A DNA stretch of 16,980 nucleotides, taken from positions 1-16,980 of the forward strand of contig JAJQCU010000093.1 in the NCBI GenBank assembly GCA_021202575.1, in the 5' to 3' direction. The position numbers were made by a program, and so were the translations under genes. Shown one piece after another: positions 1 to 8,200 of the stretch (its first letter is position 1; each line of letters begins with the position of its first letter). Below the pieces are notes generated by a model. That model was not told the origin of the DNA, did no database searches, and saw nothing but the letters and a program-made list of their open reading frames with translations. Source of the stretch: Lachnospiraceae bacterium. Its GTDB lineage: Bacteria > Bacillota > Clostridia > Lachnospirales > Lachnospiraceae.

Positions 1-61
1 CCTGCGCTGCGATCACTTTGGTTATCGACCAATCAAAGGAGGGCGGAAGAGCGTATGGTAA
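1..61 (+). other. Possible 3' end of an upstream gene, frame unresolved
   Basis: All three forward frames stay open across the first 54 bases, so the tail of an upstream gene may run into the hydrogenase start. One frame ends at a TAA at 59-61, overlapping the hydA ATG. In related bacteria hydA usually follows NuoE/NuoF-like (HydC/HydB) subunit genes, but too little sequence is present to recognise one here. The only firm element is the ribosome binding site AAAGGAGGG at 35-43. Confidence 0.3.
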
Positions 62-1797
62 ACCTGACGATTGATAAAGTACAAGTGTCCGTTCCGGAGG
101 GGACCAGTATTCTGGACGCGGCCAGACAGGCGGGAATCCGGATTCCGACCCTGTGCTATTTAAAGGATCTGAATGAGCTCGGCTCCTGCCGCGTCTGCGT
201 GGTGGAGATAGAGGGCAAGGAGAAGCTGGTAGCCTCCTGCAATAACGTGGTGGAGGAGGGCATGGTGATTTCCACCAACAGCCCCAAGGTCATCAGGAAT
301 CGCAAAAAGAACGTGCAGATGCTCTTAAGCCAGCATGAGACCAACTGCGCATTCTGTATCCGCAATGAGAACTGTTCTCTGCAGAGTGTTGCCAAGGAGC
401 TGAACGTTCTGGATGTGCCCTTTGAGAAGCATATTGAGAAATCTGACTGGAATCGTAAGTTCCCGCTGATCAGGGACAACAGCAAGTGCATCAAGTGTAT
501 GCGCTGTGTGGAGATCTGCGACAAGGTGCAGGGCATTCATATCTGGGATACCAACGGCACCTCTGACAGACTCAGTGTGACAGTGCGCGGCAATCGTAAG
601 ATCGAGGATACGGAGTGTACCCTCTGCGGCCAGTGCATTACCCACTGCCCGGTGGGGGCGCTGCGCGAGAGGGACGATACGGACCGCGTGTGGGACGCCA
701 TCGGCGATAAGCGTAAGATTACCGTGGTGCAGGTGGCGCCGGCGGTGCGGGCGGCCTGGGGCGAGGAGCTGGGGCTTTCCAGAGAGGAAGCCACCATGGG
801 CAGGATTGCGGATGCCCTTCGCCGGATAGGCTTTGACTATGTGTTTGACACTGTTTTTACCGCGGATCTGACAATTATGGAGGAGGGGACGGAGTTTATT
901 GACCGTTTCTCTAAAGGAGACACGGCGAAGATGCCCATGTTTACCTCCTGCTGCCCGGGCTGGGTCCGGTATATCAAGTCCCAGTATCCGGAGCTGACGG
1001 ACCGGCTTTCCAGCGCCAAGTCGCCCCAGCAGATGTTCGGCGCGGTGATGAAGACCTTCTTCGCGCAGCAGATCGGAGTGTCCCCGGAGGATATGGTGAC
1101 GGTTTCCATCATGCCCTGTACAGCCAAGAAGGGCGAGGTCAATATGGAGCTCTTCTATGAGGAATATCAGGGGCATGATGTGGATATCTCCCTGACCACA
1201 AGGGAGCTGAACCGCATGATCCGCACGGCTCATATTGATCCGAAGAGTTTAAAGGATGTGGAATGCGATCAGCTGATGCAGGACGGCACCGGCGCGGGTG
1301 TGATTTTCGGCACCACGGGCGGCGTTATGGAGGCTGCTCTGCGCAGCGCTTATTATCTGCTGGTGGGTGAGAATCCGGATATCGACATATTTAAGGAGGC
1401 CAGGCCGGCGGTTTATCAGCAGGGCTGGACCGAGGCGGTATATCATATCAAGGGGCTGGAGATTAAGACGGCGGTGACCAGCGGCCTGGGTAACACCGGG
1501 AAGCTCATCGAGGCGCTCAAGCGCGGCGACGTGCACTATGATTTCGTGGAGATCATGGCCTGCCCCGGTGGCTGCGCGGGCGGCGGCGGACAGCCCATCC
1601 ACGACGGCGAGGAGCTGGCGGTGGAGCGCGGCGGGACGCTGCGCAGCCTGGACAAAGAAGCGCCCACCCGGTTTTCTCATGAGAATCAGGACGTGCAGAA
1701 GCTGTATGAGAACTTCTTCGGCGAGCCCAACGGGCACAAGTCGCATCAGCTCCTGCATACGGATCATCACGCCTGGGAGATGCCGCGGAAATACTGA
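55..1797 (+). CDS. hydA: [FeFe]-hydrogenase catalytic subunit, M3-type multi-cluster
   Basis: Cytoplasmic hydrogenase catalysing reversible H2 formation at the H-cluster, usually in an NAD(P)H/ferredoxin-linked (often electron-bifurcating) complex. Domains in order: an N-terminal plant-type [2Fe-2S] domain with Cys34, 45, 48 and 62; a His-Cys [4Fe-4S] site with His94, Cys98, 101 and 107; two [4Fe-4S] ferredoxin motifs (Cys145/148/151/155 and Cys188/191/194/198); then the H-cluster domain. All three H-cluster signatures are present: TSCCPGW (Cys299-300, Cys299 being the usual proton-transfer residue), MPCTAKKGE (Cys355) and MACPGGCAGGGGQP (Cys503, Cys507). At 580 residues it is full length for the bifurcating HydA class without an extra C-terminal [2Fe-2S] domain. 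The ATG at 55 is preceded by AAAGGAGGG. Partner NuoE/NuoF-like genes are probably just upstream, outside the window. A terminator follows at 1973-2006. The bifurcating assignment is inference from architecture. Confidence 0.96.
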   Translation: MVNLTIDKVQVSVPEGTSILDAARQAGIRIPTLCYLKDLNELGSCRVCVVEIEGKEKLVASCNNVVEEGMVISTNSPKVIRNRKKNVQMLLSQHETNCAFCIRNENCSLQSVAKELNVLDVPFEKHIEKSDWNRKFPLIRDNSKCIKCMRCVEICDKVQGIHIWDTNGTSDRLSVTVRGNRKIEDTECTLCGQCITHCPVGALRERDDTDRVWDAIGDKRKITVVQVAPAVRAAWGEELGLSREEATMGRIADALRRIGFDYVFDTVFTADLTIMEEGTEFIDRFSKGDTAKMPMFTSCCPGWVRYIKSQYPELTDRLSSAKSPQQMFGAVMKTFFAQQIGVSPEDMVTVSIMPCTAKKGEVNMELFYEEYQGHDVDISLTTRELNRMIRTAHIDPKSLKDVECDQLMQDGTGAGVIFGTTGGVMEAALRSAYYLLVGENPDIDIFKEARPAVYQQGWTEAVYHIKGLEIKTAVTSGLGNTGKLIEALKRGDVHYDFVEIMACPGGCAGGGGQPIHDGEELAVERGGTLRSLDKEAPTRFSHENQDVQKLYENFFGEPNGHKSHQLLHTDHHAWEMPRKY

Positions 1798-1810
1798 GGA
1801 AGTGATCGCT

Positions 1811-1896
1811 TCACAGTTACCTTGAGAGATATAATCAGCCTCTTACAAGCAAACTACGCTTGACGAGTCCGTTTATATCTCCCAAGTCGGCTGTGA
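1811..1896. repeat. Long imperfect palindrome / structured element, unknown
   Basis: Nested inverted repeats give one long hairpin. TCACAG (1811-1816) pairs with CTGTGA (1891-1896). CTTGAGAGATATAA (1821-1834) pairs with TTATATCTCCCAAG (1873-1886) with one mismatch. Inside, CTC/GAG (1840-1842/1865-1867) and CAAGC/GCTTG (1846-1850/1858-1862) extend the structure to an apical loop. No T-run follows, so it is not a standard terminator, and it contains no convincing ORF. It could be a dispersed intergenic palindrome (REP/MITE-like), a 3'-end stabiliser for hydA mRNA or a small RNA. I do not recognise the family. Confidence 0.55.
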
Positions 1897-1972
1897 ATAG
1901 TAACTTTGTATGAAATAAAAAACACGCAAAGAGAAAGTTAATGTAGCAATGGAAGCGAAGATATAGTAAAAT

Positions 1973-2006
1973 GGTTTCGGCAGACTAACCTCTGCCGGAA
2001 CCTTTT
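1973..2006 (+). terminator. Rho-independent terminator after hydA
   Basis: GGTTTCGGCAGA (1973-1984) pairs with TCTGCCGGAACC (1991-2002), giving a 12-bp stem with one G-T wobble and a 6-nt loop, followed at once by TTTT (2003-2006). It lies about 175 bases downstream of the hydA stop and separates hydA from the ABC transporter genes. The 1798-1972 stretch before it holds the palindrome at 1811-1896 and an A-rich segment with a weak TAACTTT/AAAGTTA inverted repeat (1901-1907/1934-1940), but no gene. Confidence 0.85.
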
Positions 2007-2008
2007 GT

Positions 2009-2094
2009 GTAAATGCGAAAGACAGAACAGTCATTTACCGGATATGATGGAATGGAGGACGTTGCCATGTCGGATAGGAGGCAATGCTTTCGCA
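2009..2094 (+). promoter_or_regulatory. Structured leader with two competing helices
   Basis: Two perfect inverted repeats share bases. GTAAATG (2009-2015) pairs with CATTTAC (2032-2038), while TGCGAAAG (2014-2021) pairs with CTTTCGCA (2087-2094). Within the second helix, GTTGCC (2061-2066) can pair with GGCAAT (2080-2085). Mutually exclusive pairing ahead of a transporter gene is what a cis-regulatory leader would look like. I do not see the conserved cores of the TPP, cobalamin, FMN, SAM or c-di-GMP riboswitch classes, so no ligand is proposed. Confidence 0.3.
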
Positions 2095-2123
2095 GATGTG
2101 GAGCGGAGAACCATGAATCATAA
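2067..2123 (+). CDS. Candidate 18-residue leader peptide
   Basis: A tiny ORF starts at ATG 2067, eight bases after a strong GGAGG (2054-2058), and stops at TAA 2121-2123, 45 bases before the binding-protein start. It would encode MSDRRQCFRRCGAENHES, which is rich in Arg and Cys. The good ribosome binding site is the only positive evidence. The start codon lies in the loop of a small helix and the ORF overlaps the 3' strand of the 2014-2094 pairing, so its translation could influence the leader fold. It may be chance; no family is recognised. Confidence 0.25.
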   Translation: MSDRRQCFRRCGAENHES

Positions 2124-2168
2124 CGCTGGATGCTGTGTTTTGTGGAACAGTCAATGATGGAGGAGATT

Positions 2169-3296
2169 ATGAAAAAGAAACTACTGGCGATGATGTGTTC
2201 TATGGCACTGGTGTGCGGCCTGTTTGGTGGCTGCGGCATCACTCAGACCACGACAGAGGAGACCGTGGAAACAGAAGCGGAGACGGAGGCCTCTGCAGAT
2301 GAGGAAACGACAGACGAAACCGCGCAGGCGGAGGCTGACGCGGAGACAGAGGACACATCAGTAGAGGAAGAAGAGGAAGCGACACTGTCAGATGATACTG
2401 TAATCCGCATCGGTTCCCTGTCCGGACCCACCACCATGGGCCTGGTGCAGCTGATGGAGGATTCCGGGAACGGCGAGTCTGTCGGCAATTATGAGTTTAC
2501 CATCGCCACAGCCGCGGATGAGATTACCACTGCGCTGGTAAAAGGCGAGCTGGATATTATCCTGATTCCCGCCAATGCGGCCAGCACTCTGTACAATAAA
2601 ACCGAGGGCGGCGTCACGGTGCTGGATATCAATACGCTGAGTGTGCTTTATCTGGTGACCGGAGACGAGACGGTGAACAGCATCGAGGATCTGAGTGGCC
2701 GGACAGTATATCTGCCCAGCAAAGGCACCACGCCGGATTACGCCCTGCAGTATCTGCTGGCGGGTTACGGCATCACAGACTGCACGCTGGAATATAAGTC
2801 TGAGTCTTCCGAGGTGGCTGCAATTCTCGCGGAGGATTCCACGGCTATCGGCCTGCTGCCTCAGCCCTTTGTGACGGTTGCATGCAATCAGAATGAAGCC
2901 CTGCGGGTGGCTGTGGATATCAATGAGGTGTGGAATACGCTGCAGGAGCAGCAGGGTACGGACAATGCCCTGGTCACCGGCGTGACCATTGTGCGCACCG
3001 AATTTCTGGAGGAGCATGAGGAAGCAGTCCTGAATTTCATGGCGGAGAGAAAGGCAAGCGCTGAGGAAGCCGTGACGGATGTGGAGCATACCGCAGAGCT
3101 GGTGGCGGAGGCCGGTATCGTGGGCAGCGCCGCGATTGCTGAGAAAGCTATCCCGGAGTGCAATATCGTCTATATTGATGGGGAAGAAATGAAAGAGAAG
3201 CTTTCCGGCTATCTGGAAGTGCTCTATTCCCAGAGCCCGGATATGGTGGGCGGCGCATTGCCGGGGGATGACTTTTATTATATCGCTGCTGAGTAG
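2169..3296 (+). CDS. ABC transporter substrate-binding lipoprotein (NMT1/SsuA/ThiY-like)
   Basis: Solute receptor of an ABC importer, tethered outside the membrane by lipid. The start chosen is ATG 2169, with GGAGGAG at 2159-2165; an in-frame ATG at 2130 lies upstream of this site and lacks one. The 375-residue product begins MKKKLLAMMCSMALVCGLFGGC, a signal peptide with lipobox Cys22. Residues about 24-78 form a Thr/Glu/Ala-rich acidic linker without fold. The folded part begins near VIRIGSLSGPTTMGLVQLM and includes the segment IEDLSGRTVYLPSKGTTPDY, typical of periplasmic-binding-protein-like II receptors of the nitrate/sulfonate/taurine/thiamine-precursor group. Such families have very varied ligands, so the substrate cannot be named. 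The permease-ATPase gene follows after 151 bases. Confidence 0.88.
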   Translation: MKKKLLAMMCSMALVCGLFGGCGITQTTTEETVETEAETEASADEETTDETAQAEADAETEDTSVEEEEEATLSDDTVIRIGSLSGPTTMGLVQLMEDSGNGESVGNYEFTIATAADEITTALVKGELDIILIPANAASTLYNKTEGGVTVLDINTLSVLYLVTGDETVNSIEDLSGRTVYLPSKGTTPDYALQYLLAGYGITDCTLEYKSESSEVAAILAEDSTAIGLLPQPFVTVACNQNEALRVAVDINEVWNTLQEQQGTDNALVTGVTIVRTEFLEEHEEAVLNFMAERKASAEEAVTDVEHTAELVAEAGIVGSAAIAEKAIPECNIVYIDGEEMKEKLSGYLEVLYSQSPDMVGGALPGDDFYYIAAE

Positions 3297-3323
3297 CTTC
3301 AGTACCGCATGATTGCATGAAAT

Positions 3324-3383
3324 ACCTGATGACAGATCGCGATCTAGCAGCGGAATTGACTGTATCAGGTTATGATCCGTCAT
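3324..3383 (+). repeat. Nested inverted repeats between the binding-protein and permease genes
   Basis: A perfect 12-bp palindrome AGATCGCGATCT (3334-3345) is nested in ACCTGAT/ATCAGGT (3324-3330/3364-3370). An alternative pairing, ATGACAGATC (3329-3338) with GATCCGTCAT (3374-3383), has one mismatch. There is no T-run, so it is not a typical terminator. It may protect the upstream mRNA or set the ratio of receptor to transporter. Confidence 0.35.
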
Positions 3384-3447
3384 TGATAAAAAGGGCAGAT
3401 GAGTGTTTTTTGAGTATACATTCATTCCGCAAATGAGATTATAGTCT

Positions 3448-4785
3448 ATGTCCGATTTCGTCAGGAAAATCATACGAAAATTTATCATCATTCTGGGATG
3501 GCTGCTTCTATGGCAGCTTTTAAGCTTGTGGGTGGACAACCAGATCCTCTTAGTAGGGCCGGTCACAACCATGGCTGCCCTCTTTCAGAGGGTCATCACC
3601 TTTGCGTTCTGGAAAACCATCTGGTTTTCCTTTTTGCGCATTGGGGCGGGTTTCGGGCTGGGATTTTCTGTGGGCTTTCTGCTGGCGGTGCTCAGCGCCA
3701 GGTTTCAGATTTTGGAGGAGATTTTCAGCCCTTTTATGACGCTGATTAAGGCGGTGCCGGTGGCGTCTTTTGTGGTACTTTTTCTGATCTGGTGGCACTC
3801 GCAGGTTCTGGCGGTGGCCATCAGTTTCTGCGTGGTGCTGCCGCAGATTTATATCAGTACACTGCAGGGTTTAAAGAGCGCGGACAGGGAGCTTTTAGAG
3901 ATGGCGAAGGTGCTGCGTGTGCCCTTGTGGAACCGCTGTTTTTATATTTATCGTCCTGCTTTAAATCCCTTCCTCACCGCCAGTCTTCGCATCGCGGTTG
4001 GCATGAGCTGGAAGTCCGGCGTGGCCGCGGAGGTCATCGGTACTCCGGATTTTTCCATCGGCGAGGGCCTGTACATGGCGAAGATCACGCTGGACACGGC
4101 TGGAATCCTGGCCTGGAGCGCGGTGATTATTCTGATCAGCATTCTGTGTGAAAAGCTGCTTTTGAGGCTGTGGGATGTGTTTATGGCCTGGGAGCCGTCC
4201 TGTAAATCAGTGAAAGAAAGAAACTCGTTGAGGATGCCGGAAAAGCCTGCAAAGCGAAAAGCTGATACTGTATTAACCCTGACACACGTTTCCAAATCCT
4301 ACGGCGCCAACGAGGTTCTCAAAAACTTCTCCGCCTCCTGCGCCCCGGACGAAACCATCCGCTTTACCTGGCCCTCCGGCGGCGGCAAGACCACTCTCTT
4401 TCGCCTGATTGTGGGTCTCGAACCGGCTGACACCGGAGAAATCGATCTGTACGGCAGCCGCCTGACCATGCTCTTTCAGGAGGACCGTCTCTGCATGGAC
4501 TATGACGCCCTGACCAACATCGCCATGGTGACCGGCAGTAAAGCGATTGCGGCGGAATATTTAAAAGACCTGCTGCCGGAGGAAGACTGGACGAAGCCCT
4601 GCGCCGAGCTTTCCGGCGGTATGCGGCGACGGGTTGCTCTGGCCAGAGCCCTGGCTGTTCCGGCGGATATCGTGATTCTGGATGAGCCCTATACAGGCCT
4701 GGATGGGGAAAACCGGCAGAACGTGGCAGCCTGCATTGAAAAGCACAGCGCCGGGAAGCTGGTGCTGATGGCCACGCATATCTGA
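3448..4785 (+). CDS. ABC transporter permease-ATPase fusion (SsuC-SsuB/ThiX-ThiZ type)
   Basis: A single 445-residue chain carrying both membrane and energy functions of the importer. Residues 1-250 are a binding-protein-dependent permease with several membrane spans (about 11-29, 66-84, 107-133, 219-237) and an EAA-type coupling loop near 148-170 (ELLEMAKVLRVPLW). A basic linker (about 255-272) leads to an ATPase domain (275-445). This has Walker A WPSGGGKTT (308-316), Q-loop Gln344, signature LSGGMRRR (388-395), Walker B IVILDEP and H-loop His444. Oddities are Trp308, where the family has Gly (or sometimes Ala), and a stop codon just after THI, removing the short tail usual after the H-loop. 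These parts are normally separate genes. No strong ribosome binding site precedes ATG 3448. The binding-protein gene lies upstream. Function is probable, but reduced ATPase activity is possible. Confidence 0.85.
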   Translation: MSDFVRKIIRKFIIILGWLLLWQLLSLWVDNQILLVGPVTTMAALFQRVITFAFWKTIWFSFLRIGAGFGLGFSVGFLLAVLSARFQILEEIFSPFMTLIKAVPVASFVVLFLIWWHSQVLAVAISFCVVLPQIYISTLQGLKSADRELLEMAKVLRVPLWNRCFYIYRPALNPFLTASLRIAVGMSWKSGVAAEVIGTPDFSIGEGLYMAKITLDTAGILAWSAVIILISILCEKLLLRLWDVFMAWEPSCKSVKERNSLRMPEKPAKRKADTVLTLTHVSKSYGANEVLKNFSASCAPDETIRFTWPSGGGKTTLFRLIVGLEPADTGEIDLYGSRLTMLFQEDRLCMDYDALTNIAMVTGSKAIAAEYLKDLLPEEDWTKPCAELSGGMRRRVALARALAVPADIVILDEPYTGLDGENRQNVAACIEKHSAGKLVLMATHI

Positions 4786-4811
4786 AGAAGAAACGTCCTG
4801 TTGAGAAGAAT

Positions 4812-5036
4812 ATGAATATTAATCTGAAAAATAATCACCCCACAGTGTTCATCCTTTCGCCGAAAGAATATGACAGACTGACTGAGCTGGAAGAAAATTA
4901 TGTTTTATTATTTGAAGCATATGAGCGGCTCGAAAAACATGGGAATGAGCCTGGCATTCCCATGGCAGATGTAATGGCCCGCCATGGCATTTCAGAAAGT
5001 GACTTAAATCAAACAGGGGATGTTGAAATCGAATGA
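4812..5036 (+). CDS. Small antitoxin-like protein (Phd/YefM- or RelB-like), probably shortened
   Basis: A 74-residue protein with the segment VFILSPKEYDRLTELEENYV followed by a helical, charged C-terminal half ending in an ADVMARHGISESDL-like stretch. This resembles the C-terminal, toxin-wrapping part of type II antitoxins of the Phd/YefM kind. The N-terminal DNA-binding portion of that family looks shortened here (only about ten residues precede the FILS strand). Its stop codon overlaps the ATG of a RelE-like toxin start in an ATGA arrangement, typical of toxin-antitoxin operons, and this context is the main support. The ribosome binding site is weak (GAGAAG). The family assignment is inference from pattern and context. 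Confidence 0.55.
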   Translation: MNINLKNNHPTVFILSPKEYDRLTELEENYVLLFEAYERLEKHGNEPGIPMADVMARHGISESDLNQTGDVEIE

Positions 5037-5083
5037 CCTGGGAGATTGAATTCCTGCCCGAAGCGGATCTCATGCTTTTATGA
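5033..5083 (+). pseudogene. Remnant of a RelE/ParE-family toxin gene
   Basis: Starting at ATG 5033, overlapping the antitoxin stop, the sequence reads MTWEIEFLPEADLMLL and then TGA (5081-5083). The first dozen residues match the usual opening of RelE/ParE-type toxins (a beta strand ending F-x-P-E-A, then a helix that is absent here). A complete toxin would be about 85-110 residues. The following bases in all three frames show no continuation, so most of the gene has been deleted rather than frameshifted. An orphan antitoxin is therefore left behind. Confidence 0.6.
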
Positions 5084-5128
5084 ATGTTTTTGAAAAACGC
5101 TTCCTGATCATTTTGATAATCCATTGAT

Positions 5129-5157
5129 TTTACAAAATTTAACCTGAAATTACAATA
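5129..5157 (+). promoter_or_regulatory. Promoter/operator block A, upstream of the GH78N-GH3 gene
   Basis: TTTACA (5129-5134), 16 bases, then TACAAT (5151-5156) fits a housekeeping -35/-10 pair. The spacer carries the inverted repeat AATTT-N6-AAATT (5136-5151). The block is nearly repeated upstream of the symporter gene at 8622-8650, including an identical 14-mer CTGAAATTACAATA at the same offset from TTTACA, so it probably holds a shared regulator site. The rest of the 5084-5267 gap holds the inverted repeat at 5154-5180 and the ribosome binding site AAAGGGAGG (5253-5261). Confidence 0.6.
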
Positions 5158-5180
5158 CACCATTTCCGTGATGGTGTATT
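5154..5180. promoter_or_regulatory. Perfect inverted repeat at the predicted transcription start
   Basis: AATACACCAT (5154-5163) and ATGGTGTATT (5171-5180) form a perfect 10-bp stem with loop TTCCGTG, followed by TT. If promoter block A is used, the repeat overlaps the -10 and the start point and would act as an operator. If transcription arrives from the toxin-antitoxin remnant, it could act as a weak terminator. A second small repeat, TTTTGC/GCAAAA (5179-5184/5190-5195), follows directly. Confidence 0.5.
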
Positions 5181-5267
5181 TTGCATACAGCAAAAAGCGA
5201 AGAATGAGGCGAGGCATCTCAAGTCAGGTGCTATCATGGAGCCGTCAAAAAGAAAGGGAGGCATCTA

Positions 5268-8200
5268 ATGAACGCGACACGTTTGAGAACGGAATATCTG
5301 AAGGAGCCGATGGGTATCGACGTGCAGCATCCCCGTCTGCGGTGGAACTGCGTGGATGGCGTACGGCAGACAGCGTATCAGGTGGTCTGCCAAGATGAAA
5401 AGGGCATAGCCTGGGAAAGCGGCAGGGTGAATTCTGACTCCATGGAGGCCGTTTATCCTCATGAATTAAACAGCCGGGAGCGAATCTGCTGGCGGGTGCG
5501 GCTATGGGATGAAAAGGAGGAAGCCGGAGACTGGAAAGAGGGCAGCTTTGAAATGGGGCTGCTACATGAAACAGACTGGAAGGCGGCCTGGATCACCGGT
5601 AATTATCAGGTGAATAAAAAACAACGGTATCCCGTGGACTGTTTCCGGAAAAAATTTACGGCGCCCGCCGGGACGGCCCGGCTGTATATGACCGCCTGCG
5701 GCTTATATGAGGCTGTCATTAACGGAAAGCGGGTCGGCAGTTTTGTCATGGCTCCCGGCCATACGGATTACCGCAAAAGGGTATTTTATCAGACTTATGA
5801 TGTGACTGGACTGCTCAGAGCCGGTGAAAACACCATCGAAATCCAGCTGGCGGACGGGTGGTACCGCGGCTCCTGCGGCGCGTGGGGACTGAGAAATCAG
5901 TATGGAATAGAAACGAAGGTGATCGCGCAGCTGGAGGTCGACGGGAAAGCGGTCCTTTGCACGGACGATACCTGGGACTGGAGCAATGATGGGCCGGTTC
6001 GGCTTGCGGACAATCAGGACGGCGAGATTTATGACGCCCGCAGGACTCCCACCTACAGTGGAAAGGCAAAAGAAACGACGCATAACGTTGTCCCGGCCGC
6101 CTCAAATAATGTGCCGGTGGTGGAAAGGGCATGCGCACATGTTCCTGACGAACGGCGGACGTCTGTCATGAATGAAACGGGGGAAGCGGAATCTACGCGC
6201 GACGTGGGGCTTATGGCGGCTGCGATGGCTGACGAAATCCTGAAAAAAATGACTCTGGAGGATAAAATCGCGCTGTGCAGCGGCGCCAGCTTCTGGCAGA
6301 CCAAAGCAATGGAAAAATACGGTATTCCTGACCTGTTCATGTGCGACGGCCCGCACGGCCTGCGCAAACAGGAAAATGTTGGCGATATGCTGGGCGTCAA
6401 TGAGTCTCTCCCGGCCACCTGTTTTCCTACGGCGGTGACTACCGGAGCAAGCTGGGATGTATCTCTCATGGAACGGGTTGGCCGGGCTATTGGAGCCGAG
6501 GCGGCTGCCTGCGGTGTGGGTCTGGTGCTGGGACCGGGTGCCAATATCAAACGGGATCCGAAGTGCGGCCGTAACTTTGAATATTTCAGTGAGGATCCAT
6601 ATGTGACCGGCAAAATGGCGGCGGGACTGATCCGCGGACTGCAGGAAAACGGTACTTCCGCCAGCCTGAAGCACTTCGCCTGCAACCAGCAGGAATTTTC
6701 CCGCTTTAATTCCGACAGCGTTCTGGATGAACGGACCCTGCGGGAAATCTACCTGACGGGTTTTGAGATCGCGGTAAGGGAAGGAAAGCCTGATACGATG
6801 ATGTGCGCCTATCCTAAGATCAACGGCATACATTGCAGTGACGACAGACGGCTCCTTACGGATATTTTGCGCAATGAGTGGGGCTTTGACGGCATGGTGG
6901 TGACGGACTGGGGTGCCATGAATGACCGCATAGAGGGCTTTCGCGCGGGCTGCGATCTGAATATGCCCGGCGGCAGTGAATATATGGAAAAAGAAGTGCT
7001 TGCGGCCGTGCAGGCCGGTACTCTTCCGGAAGCTGCGGTAGATGACAGCACTCGTCGCGTACTGGAGCTGGTTCTGCGGACAGCAAACCGCGAAGCGGGA
7101 AGCTTTGACATGAAAGGACATCATACATTGGCCCGGGAAGCAGCTGAACAAGGCGCTGTTTTATTGAAAAATGAGGACAACATCCTTCCGCTGCGGGAAG
7201 GACAGAAGGTTGTCCTGATCGGAAATATGGCGAAGAATCCGAGGTATCAGGGATCCGGTTCTTCCCATATCAATCCTTTCAAAGTGGTATCGGCAACGGA
7301 CGCCATGCCGGACTGCGCTTATGCTTCCGGCTGCGATGAGAAGGGAAACACGAATGATACCATGATTGCGGGAGCGATCGCAGCGGCAAAGGCAGCGGAT
7401 GCAGCAGTGGTATTCGCCGGTCTCCCGGGACAGTATGAATCCGAGGGCTTTGACCGGGATCATCTGGCCATGCCGGACGGACATCTGCGGCTGATCGAGG
7501 CGGTGACAAAGGCAAATCCGAATACCGTGGTGGTGCTCACCTGCGGCTGTGTAGTGGAATGCCCGTGGGCTGACAGCGTGAAAGCAATTCTCTATATGGG
7601 GCTGCCCGGTCAGGCGGGCGGGGAGGCCATCGCAAATTTGCTGTACGGCAGAGTGAATCCCGGCGGGAAGCTGACAGAAAGCTGGCCGTATACATACGCC
7701 GACTGCCCCACATCCGGCTGCTATGGAACCAAGGACGCCCAGTATCGGGAGGGTATTTATGTGGGCTATCGTTATTATGATAAGGCAGATGTAAAAGTGC
7801 GTTGGCCCTTTGGCTACGGCTTATCCTATACGACATTTGCATATTCGAATCTGCGGGTGGAAGGCGATAGAGTGACCGTCGCCGTCACTAACACCGGCAA
7901 AGTCGCAGGAGCTGAGGTAGTGCAGGTTTACATTGCGTCTCACACGGCGGGGCTGCACCGCCCGGTCAGGGAATTGAAGGGCTTTCAGAAAATATTTCTC
8001 AAACCGCAGGAATCTGCCGCAGTCAGCTTTACGCTGAGTGACCGCAGCTTTGCGGTCTGGGATAACGGCTGGAGGGTCCCCGCGGGCAGCTATGATATTC
8101 TGGTGGGCAGCTTATGTGTATCTGTCCATAAAGAGGGTGTGGATATCCCGGCTCCGGCATGGCAGCCGGGTTCCTGGTATGAAGCCCCTAATCAAACCCC

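Noticed and set aside
325..1233. Long minus-strand ORF (302 codons) within the hydrogenase gene
   Set aside because: It lies wholly opposite a gene with complete cofactor motifs, and its product is low-complexity His/Leu/Arg-rich with no recognisable domain.
1919..2010. c-di-GMP-I riboswitch suggested by ACACGCAAAGAG
   Set aside because: Only the first GCAAAG-like piece is present; the second conserved strand and the receptor hairpin are missing, and the hairpin at 1973-2006 is a plain terminator.
2388..3572. Minus-strand ORF of 394 codons across the binding-protein gene
   Set aside because: It is antisense to a well-supported lipoprotein gene and overlaps the permease start; no family features.
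5088..5106. CcpA (cre) site in TTGAAAAACGCTTCC
   Set aside because: The spacing between TG and CG is one base too long for the cre consensus, and the right half is poor.
6102..7151. Minus-strand ORF of 349 codons within the chimera
   Set aside because: It is a mirror of the GH3 coding frame, whose catalytic motifs lie on the + strand.
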